Shown here: positions 1 through 6,891 of the stretch, one piece after another
Layout of the letters: each line of letters starts with the position of its first letter
Position numbering within the stretch: position 1 is the stretch's first letter
Origin: Clostridia bacterium
GTDB lineage: Bacteria; Bacillota_A; Clostridia; Oscillospirales; Acutalibacteraceae
Reading direction: 5' to 3'
Length of the DNA: 10,426 nt
Assembly: GCA_017390825.1 (NCBI GenBank)
Contig: JAFPAK010000279.1
Coordinates: 1-10,426, forward strand
The notes under the pieces: generated by a model
What the model was told of the DNA's origin: nothing
The model's input: the letters and a program-made list of their open reading frames with translations, nothing else
Databases searched by the model: none
Program-made: the position numbers and the translations under genes

Positions 1-933
1 ATTCATATAAGAGCATGAGAATACTGCAACTGCCTTGCCGGTAGACTTGTCCTGATTTAGAGAAGACAATGTCATGCTTACTTTTTCGTTTCCCGCTATT
101 GAAAGCTTTATCTGATATGTCACACCCGGATTTAATAAATGAGATTGTTCCTCGGTGATCTTAACAGCAAGATACCACTCATGCGAACTAACTACCTTGC
201 CTACACTGTCAGCCGATAAATCAGACGGAGTGATACTTTCAAAGTCGGACACAGTCATATTTTTTACATTTGAAAAATCGTAACAGTTTTCATAACCATC
301 GATACTGCTGATAAAATAACCAGACTCAGGACTTGTTACAGAAGCAACACTACTCTCAAAAGCGGATTTTTTATTTTTAATCTCCTGTTCGTATGCATCG
401 ATAACCCCGCTAAAATCATCGACTTTGCCGGTTGCAAGCTGGTTTGAGCAAAAAGCAAAGAGCAATTCATTTTCAGCATCATCAATATCAGTGAAATCGT
501 TGTTTTCTATATCTTTTATCATATTTAATGCGTTGGTTCTAATATTGTTCTGGATACTATCAAGATCCGCAGCATAATACTTATTCTGCTGTTCAAGCTC
601 GCTTAATTCATCTACGAATCTTTGCAAGCTTTCCACTTCCTTTTTTGCGGCAACATCCGCTTCGGATGAATAATATTCAATTACCTTTGCGCCTTTTGCT
701 ATCTTCTGACCGTCAGCGGCATTGTAAACCGCAACAGATGAGTTATTTGATGTAATTATATGCTCATTTCTGATAGCTATACACTCACCTTTTATCGTTT
801 CATCCAATTGGATCTGATAAGCGACTTCAGTCTTTTCCGAAACAAAAATATCGGAGGTAATGCGTACCGCAACATAAAGAATAAGCACTATTCCAAATAT
901 CGAAAACAAGAGCTTTGAGATCTTATTCTTCAC
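1..933 (-). CDS. HlyD-like membrane-anchored adaptor protein, 3' end outside window
   Basis: I read 311 codons with no stop from a GTG at 931-933 to the window edge, so the C-terminus is missing. Residues about 5-25 (KISKLLFSIFGIVLILYVAV) form one hydrophobic membrane anchor after a Lys-rich start, so most of the protein should lie outside the membrane. Residues about 45-88 look like the first half of a lipoyl/barrel-sandwich fold, about 92-195 are charged and helical (Lys/Glu/Gln-rich, probable coiled coil), and ESGYFISSIDGYE (203-215) resembles the returning lipoyl half. This order is that of HlyD/membrane-fusion adaptors, which link an inner-membrane exporter to the outside. In Firmicutes similar proteins often sit near cell-division genes, and their role is not settled. 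The start is supported by AGGAGG 10 bases upstream, and no ATG occurs before residue 137. It lies 7 bases after miaA and is probably co-transcribed. The family call is by overall pattern, not by a diagnostic motif. Confidence 0.68.
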   Translation of the reverse strand, partial: MKNKISKLLFSIFGIVLILYVAVRITSDIFVSEKTEVAYQIQLDETIKGECIAIRNEHIITSNNSSVAVYNAADGQKIAKGAKVIEYYSSEADVAAKKEVESLQRFVDELSELEQQNKYYAADLDSIQNNIRTNALNMIKDIENNDFTDIDDAENELLFAFCSNQLATGKVDDFSGVIDAYEQEIKNKKSAFESSVASVTSPESGYFISSIDGYENCYDFSNVKNMTVSDFESITPSDLSADSVGKVVSSHEWYLAVKITEEQSHLLNPGVTYQIKLSIAGNEKVSMTLSSLNQDKSTGKAVAVFSCSYMN

Positions 934-940
934 TTAAAAT

Positions 941-1879
941 TTACCTCCTTAAAAATTCCTCACACAATGTGATGGCTTTGTTTACATAATCATCATCAAC
1001 ATCGGGATATACCCAGTAAATATCTTTGTTTCTGCCAAACCAAGTCAGTTGGCGCTTGGCATATCTTCGTGTCTGCATTTTCAAATGCTCAACACACTCA
1101 CTAAGCGTTTTTTCACCGTCAAGATACGGTTTCAGTTCTTTACAGCCTATTGCTTGAGAAGCAGTATTTACACCATCTATGTTATAAAAGCTTTTTACCT
1201 CATCAAGCAGTCCGTCGGTTAGCATGATATCGACACGTCGGTTTATTCGGTCATATAAAACATCTCTATTATTATAATTGATACCTATATATAAAGTGTG
1301 GTAAATACTTTCATTATTGCGTGCGATCTCGTCCTGCTCGGTCTTTGATCTGCCGCTTGAATAGTATATCTCAAGTGCACGAAGCACTCGTTTTATATTG
1401 TTGGGATGTATTTTTTCCGATGCTGCTTTATCAACATCGCAAAGCAGCTTGTACATATATTCCCCACCGTGATGTAAATACTGCTCTTTAAGTTTATTCC
1501 TCAATTCATTATCAGCAGTATTATCAGAAAAATCAATGCAATTTAGCAGACTGTCAACATAAAGCCCGGTACCGCCACACAATACAACAGGTCTTTTTCT
1601 AAAATGGATATCCTTAATTTTTTTTGATGCAAGCGCAACATAATCGGCAACTGAAAAACTGTCCTTACAGGAAACAATGTCTATCATATGATGAGGAACT
1701 TCCTGCATTTCATCGGGCGTAGGTTTTGCTGATGCAATACACAGTTCTTTATATATCTGCATTGAATCGCATGAAACAACCTCTGCGCCGATATGCTTTG
1801 CTATGCTGATAGCAAGCGAAGTCTTGCCTGAAGCCGTAGGCCCTACGACTGCGATTATAGGTATTTTTGTATCATTCAA
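941..1879 (-). CDS. miaA: tRNA dimethylallyltransferase MiaA
   Basis: MiaA transfers the dimethylallyl group of DMAPP to N6 of A37 in tRNAs reading UNN codons, giving i6A, the substrate of MiaB encoded upstream. At 312 residues it has normal family length. Visible motifs are the P-loop GPTASGKT (13-20), DSMQIYK (38-44), GGTGLYVDSLL (102-112), HPNNIKRVLRALEI (158-171), SQAIGCKEL (241-249) and TRRYAKRQLTWF (270-281). The usual AIGYKE is AIGCKE here, a mild substitution. The start is a TTG at 1877-1879; the resulting N-terminus MNDTKIPIIAVVGPT matches the spacing to the P-loop seen in Bacillus MiaA, and AGAGGT lies 10 bases upstream. The start overlaps the mutL stop by four bases (TTGA), so translation is probably coupled. 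The mutL-miaA order is also found in Escherichia coli, where hfq follows; here an HlyD-like gene follows instead. Confidence 0.97.
   Translation of the reverse strand: MNDTKIPIIAVVGPTASGKTSLAISIAKHIGAEVVSCDSMQIYKELCIASAKPTPDEMQEVPHHMIDIVSCKDSFSVADYVALASKKIKDIHFRKRPVVLCGGTGLYVDSLLNCIDFSDNTADNELRNKLKEQYLHHGGEYMYKLLCDVDKAASEKIHPNNIKRVLRALEIYYSSGRSKTEQDEIARNNESIYHTLYIGINYNNRDVLYDRINRRVDIMLTDGLLDEVKSFYNIDGVNTASQAIGCKELKPYLDGEKTLSECVEHLKMQTRRYAKRQLTWFGRNKDIYWVYPDVDDDYVNKAITLCEEFLRR
944..949 (-). promoter_or_regulatory. Shine-Dalgarno of the HlyD-like gene, inside the end of miaA
   Basis: A perfect AGGAGG lies 10 bases before the GTG start at 933. It is also the last two sense codons of miaA (AGG AGG, Arg311-Arg312), directly before the TAA stop. 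A ribosome terminating on miaA would sit over this site, which suggests translational coupling of the two genes. This site also decides in favour of the GTG start. Confidence 0.8.
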
Positions 1880-3774
1880 ATCCTTGAAAACCTCTTTTTG
1901 ATCTCGTTTTCAGTAAGCTCTGCTGCAACCGGTCTGCCGTGCGGACAATATCTGATTGCTTTATCCGACAGAACACGCCTTGCTAATTTTTCAAGCTCAA
2001 ATGCCGAGTTTTTATTTCCTGCCTTTATTGCCGCTCTGCAAGCGACATTATGATAAAGCCAATCAAGAAACTCAGGCGTAAAGTCAGTAAATTTATTCAA
2101 CAACTTCTGGGCTATCTCCTCAACAAGTGCCGTTGTATCCTCATTTTCAAGGCTCATAGGAACGCCTCTCACAAGAAGTGTTTTGGGTCCAAAATCCTCT
2201 ATTTCAAATCCGAGTGAATTTATCTCATCGATATAATTTAAAACGATGTCATACTCTTCAGACGAAAGCTCAACACGAACCGGCACAAGCAACATTTGAG
2301 CAGAATGTGTAACATTTTTCTTGATATCCTCAAACAATATACGCTCATGCGCTGCATGTTTGTCGATCATGATTATCTTATTATCCTGCTCAACAAGAAT
2401 ATAGTTACAAAAAGCCTCTCCTATATACTTGAATTCAATTTCATCTGGCTGCACTTCTGCAACAGTTTGCGGCTTTGGAGATACAACTGATTTTACATCA
2501 TCCGAAGAAAAAGCGCCATTTGAAATTTGTTCTTTAAGTTCGTCAGCAGACTTTGCTGTTGAAATAAGCAGCTCGTTATAATTCTTAATTTCCGTATCAC
2601 TTACAGCCTGCTTTTTCGGTGAAGGCTCATAGCCAATATAGCTATGACTGTATGGTGTCTTTGGCGCAGCAGGGACAGTTTTCACGGGCGCAGACGGCTT
2701 GAAATCAAGCTTAACCTGCTCACCTTTGAAAATAACCTTCTCATCTATTGATCTATCCAACTTTGTTTCAAAAGCTACTCTTTTTATATCCTCATTTAAA
2801 GCAGATTTTACTGCATAGTAGACAGCATTGAAAATACGGCTTTCATCTGAAAATCGCACTTCGATCTTGCTTGGATGCACATTCACATCAACCTCATACG
2901 GATTGAGCAATATATTCAAAACACAAGCAGGATATGTTCCCACCATTATAGAGTTTTTATATGCCTGCTCAATTGCAGCTATACCTGTCTTTGTACGTAT
3001 GTATCTTCCATTCAGAAAGAAATACTGCATTCCCCTGCTCTTTCTTGACGATGTTGGAGTACAAATATATCCCGACACACCGACACCGTTAAGTTCATAC
3101 TGCACCGGCAGCATTGAATCAGCAAAAGCCTTCCCACACACGGTAAATACAGCAGATCTCAGTTCGCCATCGCCTGGCGTATTAAGTTGCTGCTTTCCGT
3201 CACGAATAAGTCTAAATGTTATTTCGGGATGCGACAGAGCCATTCTTTCCAGCATTGAAGCTACAACATTTGATTCGGTAGTATCTTTTTTTAAGAATTT
3301 CAGTCTTGCAGGTGTGTTGTAAAACAGTTCTCTGACTACTATCGTTGTCCCCTGTGCACAGCCTGCATCCTCAAATTCGATCTCCTCGCCGCCGTGTATT
3401 ACATAACGCTTGCCGAATTCATGCTCAGCAGTCTTTGTCATTATCTCAACCTTTGCAACAGCACAGATAGAAGCAAGCGCTTCTCCACGGAAGCCGAGCG
3501 TTGATATTGCATCAAGATCAGCACCGGTCGATATTTTACTCGTCGCATGACGAAGAAATGCTTTCTTTATGTCATCGGGATGAATACCACATCCGTCATC
3601 AGTAACACGCATAAAGGTGTTGCCACCGTTTTTTATCTCAACTGTTACAGTGTGTGCACCTGCATCAATACTGTTTTCAACAAGCTCTTTAATAACAGAA
3701 GCCGGACGCTCTACAACTTCGCCTGCAGCAATAAGTTCTGCTGTGTGTTTATCAAGTACATTAATTCTCGGCAC
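1876..3774 (-). CDS. mutL: DNA mismatch repair protein MutL (endonuclease type)
   Basis: MutL is recruited by mismatch-bound MutS and, in bacteria without MutH, nicks the new strand itself. The GHKL ATPase half (about 1-335) shows ELVENSIDAGA (30-40), DDGCGI (59-64), TLGFRGEAL (92-100) and NVHPSK (298-303). A Pro/Lys-rich linker follows (about 336-440). The C-terminal dimerisation/nuclease half carries DKHAAHERILFE (471-482), which fits DQHAX2EX4E with Lys for Gln, plus ACRAAIKAG (578-586) and CPHGRP (610-615), the other metal-site motifs. QMLLVP (493-498) resembles the sliding-clamp-binding motif QEMIVP of Bacillus subtilis MutL. Length (632) is typical. The start codon is a GTG at 3772-3774, which gives the expected short N-terminus before LIAAGEVVERPASV; AAAGGA lies 10 bases upstream, and an in-frame stop lies just above. 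It is 18 bases after mutS and overlaps miaA by four bases. Confidence 0.98.
   Translation of the reverse strand: MPRINVLDKHTAELIAAGEVVERPASVIKELVENSIDAGAHTVTVEIKNGGNTFMRVTDDGCGIHPDDIKKAFLRHATSKISTGADLDAISTLGFRGEALASICAVAKVEIMTKTAEHEFGKRYVIHGGEEIEFEDAGCAQGTTIVVRELFYNTPARLKFLKKDTTESNVVASMLERMALSHPEITFRLIRDGKQQLNTPGDGELRSAVFTVCGKAFADSMLPVQYELNGVGVSGYICTPTSSRKSRGMQYFFLNGRYIRTKTGIAAIEQAYKNSIMVGTYPACVLNILLNPYEVDVNVHPSKIEVRFSDESRIFNAVYYAVKSALNEDIKRVAFETKLDRSIDEKVIFKGEQVKLDFKPSAPVKTVPAAPKTPYSHSYIGYEPSPKKQAVSDTEIKNYNELLISTAKSADELKEQISNGAFSSDDVKSVVSPKPQTVAEVQPDEIEFKYIGEAFCNYILVEQDNKIIMIDKHAAHERILFEDIKKNVTHSAQMLLVPVRVELSSEEYDIVLNYIDEINSLGFEIEDFGPKTLLVRGVPMSLENEDTTALVEEIAQKLLNKFTDFTPEFLDWLYHNVACRAAIKAGNKNSAFELEKLARRVLSDKAIRYCPHGRPVAAELTENEIKKRFSRI
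1890..1895 (-). promoter_or_regulatory. Shine-Dalgarno for the TTG start of miaA
   Basis: AGAGGT within the last codons of mutL lies 10 bases before the TTG at 1879. The only nearby ATG (1875, one frame over) opens a frame that stops after six codons, so the TTG is the supported start. Confidence 0.65.
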
Positions 3775-3784
3775 AGGTATTCAT

Positions 3785-3790
3785 TCCTTT
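3785..3790 (-). promoter_or_regulatory. Shine-Dalgarno for the GTG start of mutL
   Basis: AAAGGA in the 18-base mutS-mutL gap lies 10 bases before the GTG at 3774. An ATG immediately after this site is in another frame and reaches a stop after seven codons, so it is not the mutL start. Confidence 0.65.
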
Positions 3791-3792
3791 CT

Positions 3793-6432
3793 TTATATTT
3801 TCTTTGCCTTATCACAAAGCTCATAGAGCTTTTGCAGGGCTTCAATGGGAGTAAGTGTATTTACATCTATCAATTGAAGTTCTTTAGTGATATCAGTAGT
3901 TTGATTTGAAGTAAATGTGACCTGCTCCGGTATATCGTCTGCAATCTCGGTTATCGGCTCATCAGATCTATGAGCATCCTCGAGTGTATGCAATATGCGC
4001 TTTGCACGCTTAATAACTTCACCAGGTACACCGGCAAGCTTTGCAACCTCGATACCGTAGCTTTCATCAGCACCGCCGCGAACGATACGACGAAGGAATA
4101 TTATATCGTCTCCACGCTTTTTAGCAGCGATATTATAATTCTTTACACCGTCAATAATACCCTCAAGAGCAGTAAGCTCATGATAGTGAGTAGCAAACAA
4201 GGTTTTTGCGCCTATCTTTTTTTGATCTGCCACATATTCAAGTACTGCTCTTGCAATAGCCATACCGTCATATGTAGAAGTACCTCTTCCTATCTCATCA
4301 ATGATAAGCAAACTGTTTTTCGTCGCATATTTAAGAATATTTGCAACCTCGCTCATCTCCACCATAAATGTAGACTGACCGCCTGCAAGATCATCAGATG
4401 CACCGACACGAGTAAAAATAGCATCAACTATACTGATTCTTGCACTGCGTGCCGGAACAAACGATCCTATCTGTGCCATAAGGGTAATGACAGCGGTTTG
4501 ACGCATATATGTTGATTTACCCGCCATATTCGGGCCGGTGATTATAGAACAACGATTCTCTCCACAATCAAGCATAGTGTCATTTGGAACAAATGCAGCA
4601 TTACTGATTTGCTCCACCACCGGATGACGACCTTCACATATTTCAAGTCTTCCGTCAACACATATTTCAGGACACACATAGTTATTATCAGCAGCAGTTA
4701 CCGCAAGCGACCACACAGCGTCAAGTTGTGCAATAGCGACTGCCGTGTGCTTGATACTATCGGCATATTCTCCTACCTTACTGCGAAGTGCACAGAAAAG
4801 CTCATACTCAAGTGCAACAAGCTTATCTTGAGCACCGAGAATACGGGCTTCAAGCTCTTTCACTTCTGTTGTAACATAACGCTCACAATTAGCAAGTGTC
4901 TGACGACGAATATAATCCTCCGGCGGTTCAAAATCAGCTGAATTGGGTATTTCTATGTAATAACCGAATACACGGTTATATCTTATACGCAGTTTCTTTA
5001 CTCCGGTACGTTCCGCTTCTCTTGCTTCAAGCTCTGATACGATAGTTGTACCACCGTCTTTGTCCGCACGAAGGCGGTCAACCTCCTCGTTATATCCGTC
5101 ACGAATGATTCCACCCTCACGCACAAGCATTGGTGCATCCTCACGAATAGCTGACTTGATAAGAAGACTTAACTCCATATTTGGCTCTATATTTTCGTAT
5201 ATTTCCTTTAGCATTGAGGAATTAACACTTCTAAGAGCAGTTTTTATTCTTGGCATTTTCTGCAGTGTATCTGAAAGAGAAAGCAATTCCTTCGGGTTTG
5301 CAGTACCGTAGAGCACGCGTGTCATAAGGCGCTCAATATCCTTAATATCGCGCAAAGCCTCTGTCAGTTCCTCGCGAAGTTCAAATTTTGTTACAAGCTC
5401 GGCTACTGCATTCTGGCGCTTCGATATTTTGGCTGCAGAAAGAAGCGGTTGTTCGACCCATGAGCGTATAAGACGCTTTCCCATGGGAGTTCTCGTATGA
5501 TCAAGCACCCACAAAAGCGACCCTTTTTTGGAGCCTCCACGCATAGTTTCAACAAGTTCAAGATTAGCCCGTGTTGAAATATCAAGACGCATAAACTGAT
5601 TATCCGAATAGATATCTATTTCAGTAATGGCAGACAGATCATTTTTCTGCGTGCGCATCAAAAAGTCCATAGCACAGCACAAAGCTTTGCAGGCTACGCT
5701 GTCGTCAACAATACCGAGTGAGGAAAACATCGGTGCTTTAAAATGGTCAAGTGTATTTATCTTGCTTTGGGCGCTGTAATAATCCTCATCGCCGACTATC
5801 TCAACTCTTGCACCGAGCTTATTTGAAAGCATTGATACAATGCCGTGCAGTTCAGCGGCATCGTTATTGAGCAAAACCTCGGATGGCATAAAACGCATAA
5901 GCTCATTTGAAGCGTCTGCAGCCATCTGTTCGGATGAAAGTTCTGTAAGATGAACTTCACCTGTCGATATGTCAACAAAGCATAAGCCGCAGGTAAGCTT
6001 ATCATAGTAAACGGTAGCAAGATAGTTGTTTCTGCCGATATCAAGCATTGAATCCTCGGTAACAGTACCGGGAGTTATAATGCGAGTTACATCACGCTTA
6101 ACAAGTTTTTTTGCCTTTGCCGGATCCTCAGTCTGCTCACAGATGGCTACACGGTATCCCTTTTTTACAAGCCGTGCGATATATGACTCACAGCTATGAT
6201 AAGGAACGCCGCACATCGGCGCCTTTTCCTCCTCGCCGTTTGCACGCTTAGTCAAAACCAAATCAAGCTCGTCACTCGCTACAACGGCATCGTTGTAAAA
6301 CATCTCATAAAAGTCGCCCAAACGGAAAAAAAGAATACTATCCATATGCTTTGATTTGATCTCAACATACTGACGCATCATAGGCGACATTGAAGGTGTT
6401 ACCTCAGGGAGTATATCGGTTGCTCTTGGCAT
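3793..6432 (-). CDS. mutS: DNA mismatch repair protein MutS
   Basis: MutS binds mismatches and small loops, then forms an ATP-dependent sliding clamp that recruits MutL. The mismatch-binding domain begins with FFRLGDFYEMF (35-45), including the Phe-X-Glu pair Phe41/Glu43 that probes the mismatch. Connector, core and clamp domains follow (about 140-575). The ATPase shows Walker A GPNMAGKST (633-641), the DDLAGGQSTFMVEM segment (680-693), Walker B LLIIDEIGRGT (708-718) and ATHYHEL (747-753). The tail ends with TPIEALQKLYEL (861-872), a common MutS ending; QVTF (837-840) may be a weak clamp-binding site. Length 879 fits MutS1, not the Smr-bearing MutS2. The coordinates use the ATG at 6432, whose AAAAGGA is 14 bases away. 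An in-frame ATG at 6390 (Met15) has TGAGGT 10 bases upstream and would give an N-terminus as short as that of Bacillus MutS, so the true start is uncertain. Confidence 0.98.
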   Translation of the reverse strand: MPRATDILPEVTPSMSPMMRQYVEIKSKHMDSILFFRLGDFYEMFYNDAVVASDELDLVLTKRANGEEEKAPMCGVPYHSCESYIARLVKKGYRVAICEQTEDPAKAKKLVKRDVTRIITPGTVTEDSMLDIGRNNYLATVYYDKLTCGLCFVDISTGEVHLTELSSEQMAADASNELMRFMPSEVLLNNDAAELHGIVSMLSNKLGARVEIVGDEDYYSAQSKINTLDHFKAPMFSSLGIVDDSVACKALCCAMDFLMRTQKNDLSAITEIDIYSDNQFMRLDISTRANLELVETMRGGSKKGSLLWVLDHTRTPMGKRLIRSWVEQPLLSAAKISKRQNAVAELVTKFELREELTEALRDIKDIERLMTRVLYGTANPKELLSLSDTLQKMPRIKTALRSVNSSMLKEIYENIEPNMELSLLIKSAIREDAPMLVREGGIIRDGYNEEVDRLRADKDGGTTIVSELEAREAERTGVKKLRIRYNRVFGYYIEIPNSADFEPPEDYIRRQTLANCERYVTTEVKELEARILGAQDKLVALEYELFCALRSKVGEYADSIKHTAVAIAQLDAVWSLAVTAADNNYVCPEICVDGRLEICEGRHPVVEQISNAAFVPNDTMLDCGENRCSIITGPNMAGKSTYMRQTAVITLMAQIGSFVPARSARISIVDAIFTRVGASDDLAGGQSTFMVEMSEVANILKYATKNSLLIIDEIGRGTSTYDGMAIARAVLEYVADQKKIGAKTLFATHYHELTALEGIIDGVKNYNIAAKKRGDDIIFLRRIVRGGADESYGIEVAKLAGVPGEVIKRAKRILHTLEDAHRSDEPITEIADDIPEQVTFTSNQTTDITKELQLIDVNTLTPIEALQKLYELCDKAKKI
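6401..6406 (-). promoter_or_regulatory. Candidate Shine-Dalgarno for an alternative mutS start at 6390
   Basis: TGAGGT lies within codons 9-11 of the longer mutS reading frame, 10 bases before Met15 (ATG at 6388-6390). The same 10-base spacing is seen at mutL, miaA and the HlyD-like gene. The longer form has a weaker arrangement (AAAAGGA, 14 bases). It could equally be chance coding sequence. Confidence 0.4.
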
Positions 6433-6434
6433 AA

Positions 6435-6462
6435 TTTATACTACCGTCCTTTTAAAATTCAA
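6435..6462 (-). promoter_or_regulatory. Candidate internal promoter before mutS
   Basis: In the 34-base gap between the YlbF-like gene and mutS, the minus strand reads TTGAAT (6457-6462), a 16-base spacer, and TATAAA (6435-6440). The match is 4/6 and 5/6 to the sigma-A consensus. Transcription would begin near 6428, downstream of the annotated mutS ATG but about 38 bases upstream of the alternative ATG at 6390. The region is AT-rich, so a chance match is quite possible. Confidence 0.3.
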
Positions 6463-6466
6463 AAAC

Positions 6467-6877
6467 TTAATGACATCCGCTGCAGGATGAACACGATCCG
6501 GAGCAGCCGCTGGGCGGCTCACAGGTCATTGGATCTTTGCCTTCAACGCAAAGACCGATTATACCATTGACCTTGTTCATAAGAGCATCGAACTCTTCCT
6601 TTGCTGTGTTGAAAGCAACCATGCTCTCATTTTGCATAATCTTTGCATAGCATTCACGAAGCTCATTATTGAGCTTTACTACCTTTTCTTTATCGGCAGC
6701 CTCGTCACCATCGCCAAACTGCTCATTGAGATTAAGTCTGATAAGATTAAACTGACCGATAAGATCCTGAAGCTCCTTGTCCTCATTATTCTTTTCCTTT
6801 GCGAGATTGTATCTGATATATACCTCGTCCTCCTGAATTGCAACGCCAAGCTGCCTTACTGCACTGATAACATCCAT
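6467..6877 (-). CDS. YlbF/YmcA-family regulator with Cys-rich C-terminal tail
   Basis: This 136-residue protein is mostly charged amphipathic helix (about 5-108), including LIGQFNLIRLNLNEQF (39-54) and a segment ending in FDALMNKVNGIIGLC, as expected of the Com_YlbF family. By position it corresponds to Bacillus subtilis YmcA (RicA), which also lies between the miaB homologue ymcB and mutS; the cotE gene found there is absent here. In Bacillus, YmcA, YlbF and YaaT form an Fe-S-containing complex that directs RNase Y to certain transcripts and affects competence, sporulation and biofilm. Cysteines are at 76, 110, 119, 125, 129, 132 and 135; the last four form CX3CX2CX2C just before the C-terminal His136. 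I infer metal or Fe-S binding. The start ATG has AGGAAG close upstream, beginning right after the miaB stop, with a 14-base gap. Whether it is closer to YmcA or to YlbF cannot be settled from sequence alone, so no symbol is given. Confidence 0.88.
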   Translation of the reverse strand: MDVISAVRQLGVAIQEDEVYIRYNLAKEKNNEDKELQDLIGQFNLIRLNLNEQFGDGDEAADKEKVVKLNNELRECYAKIMQNESMVAFNTAKEEFDALMNKVNGIIGLCVEGKDPMTCEPPSGCSGSCSSCSGCH

Positions 6878-6891
6878 TTTATATCTTCCTT

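Noticed and set aside
2828..3322. Plus-strand open frame of 164 codons opposite mutL
   Set aside because: It lies wholly antisense to a strongly supported mutL, has no recognisable domain and no convincing start signal. The same applies to the other antisense or frame-shifted open frames (such as 3970-4515, 7867-8262 and 6960-7292).
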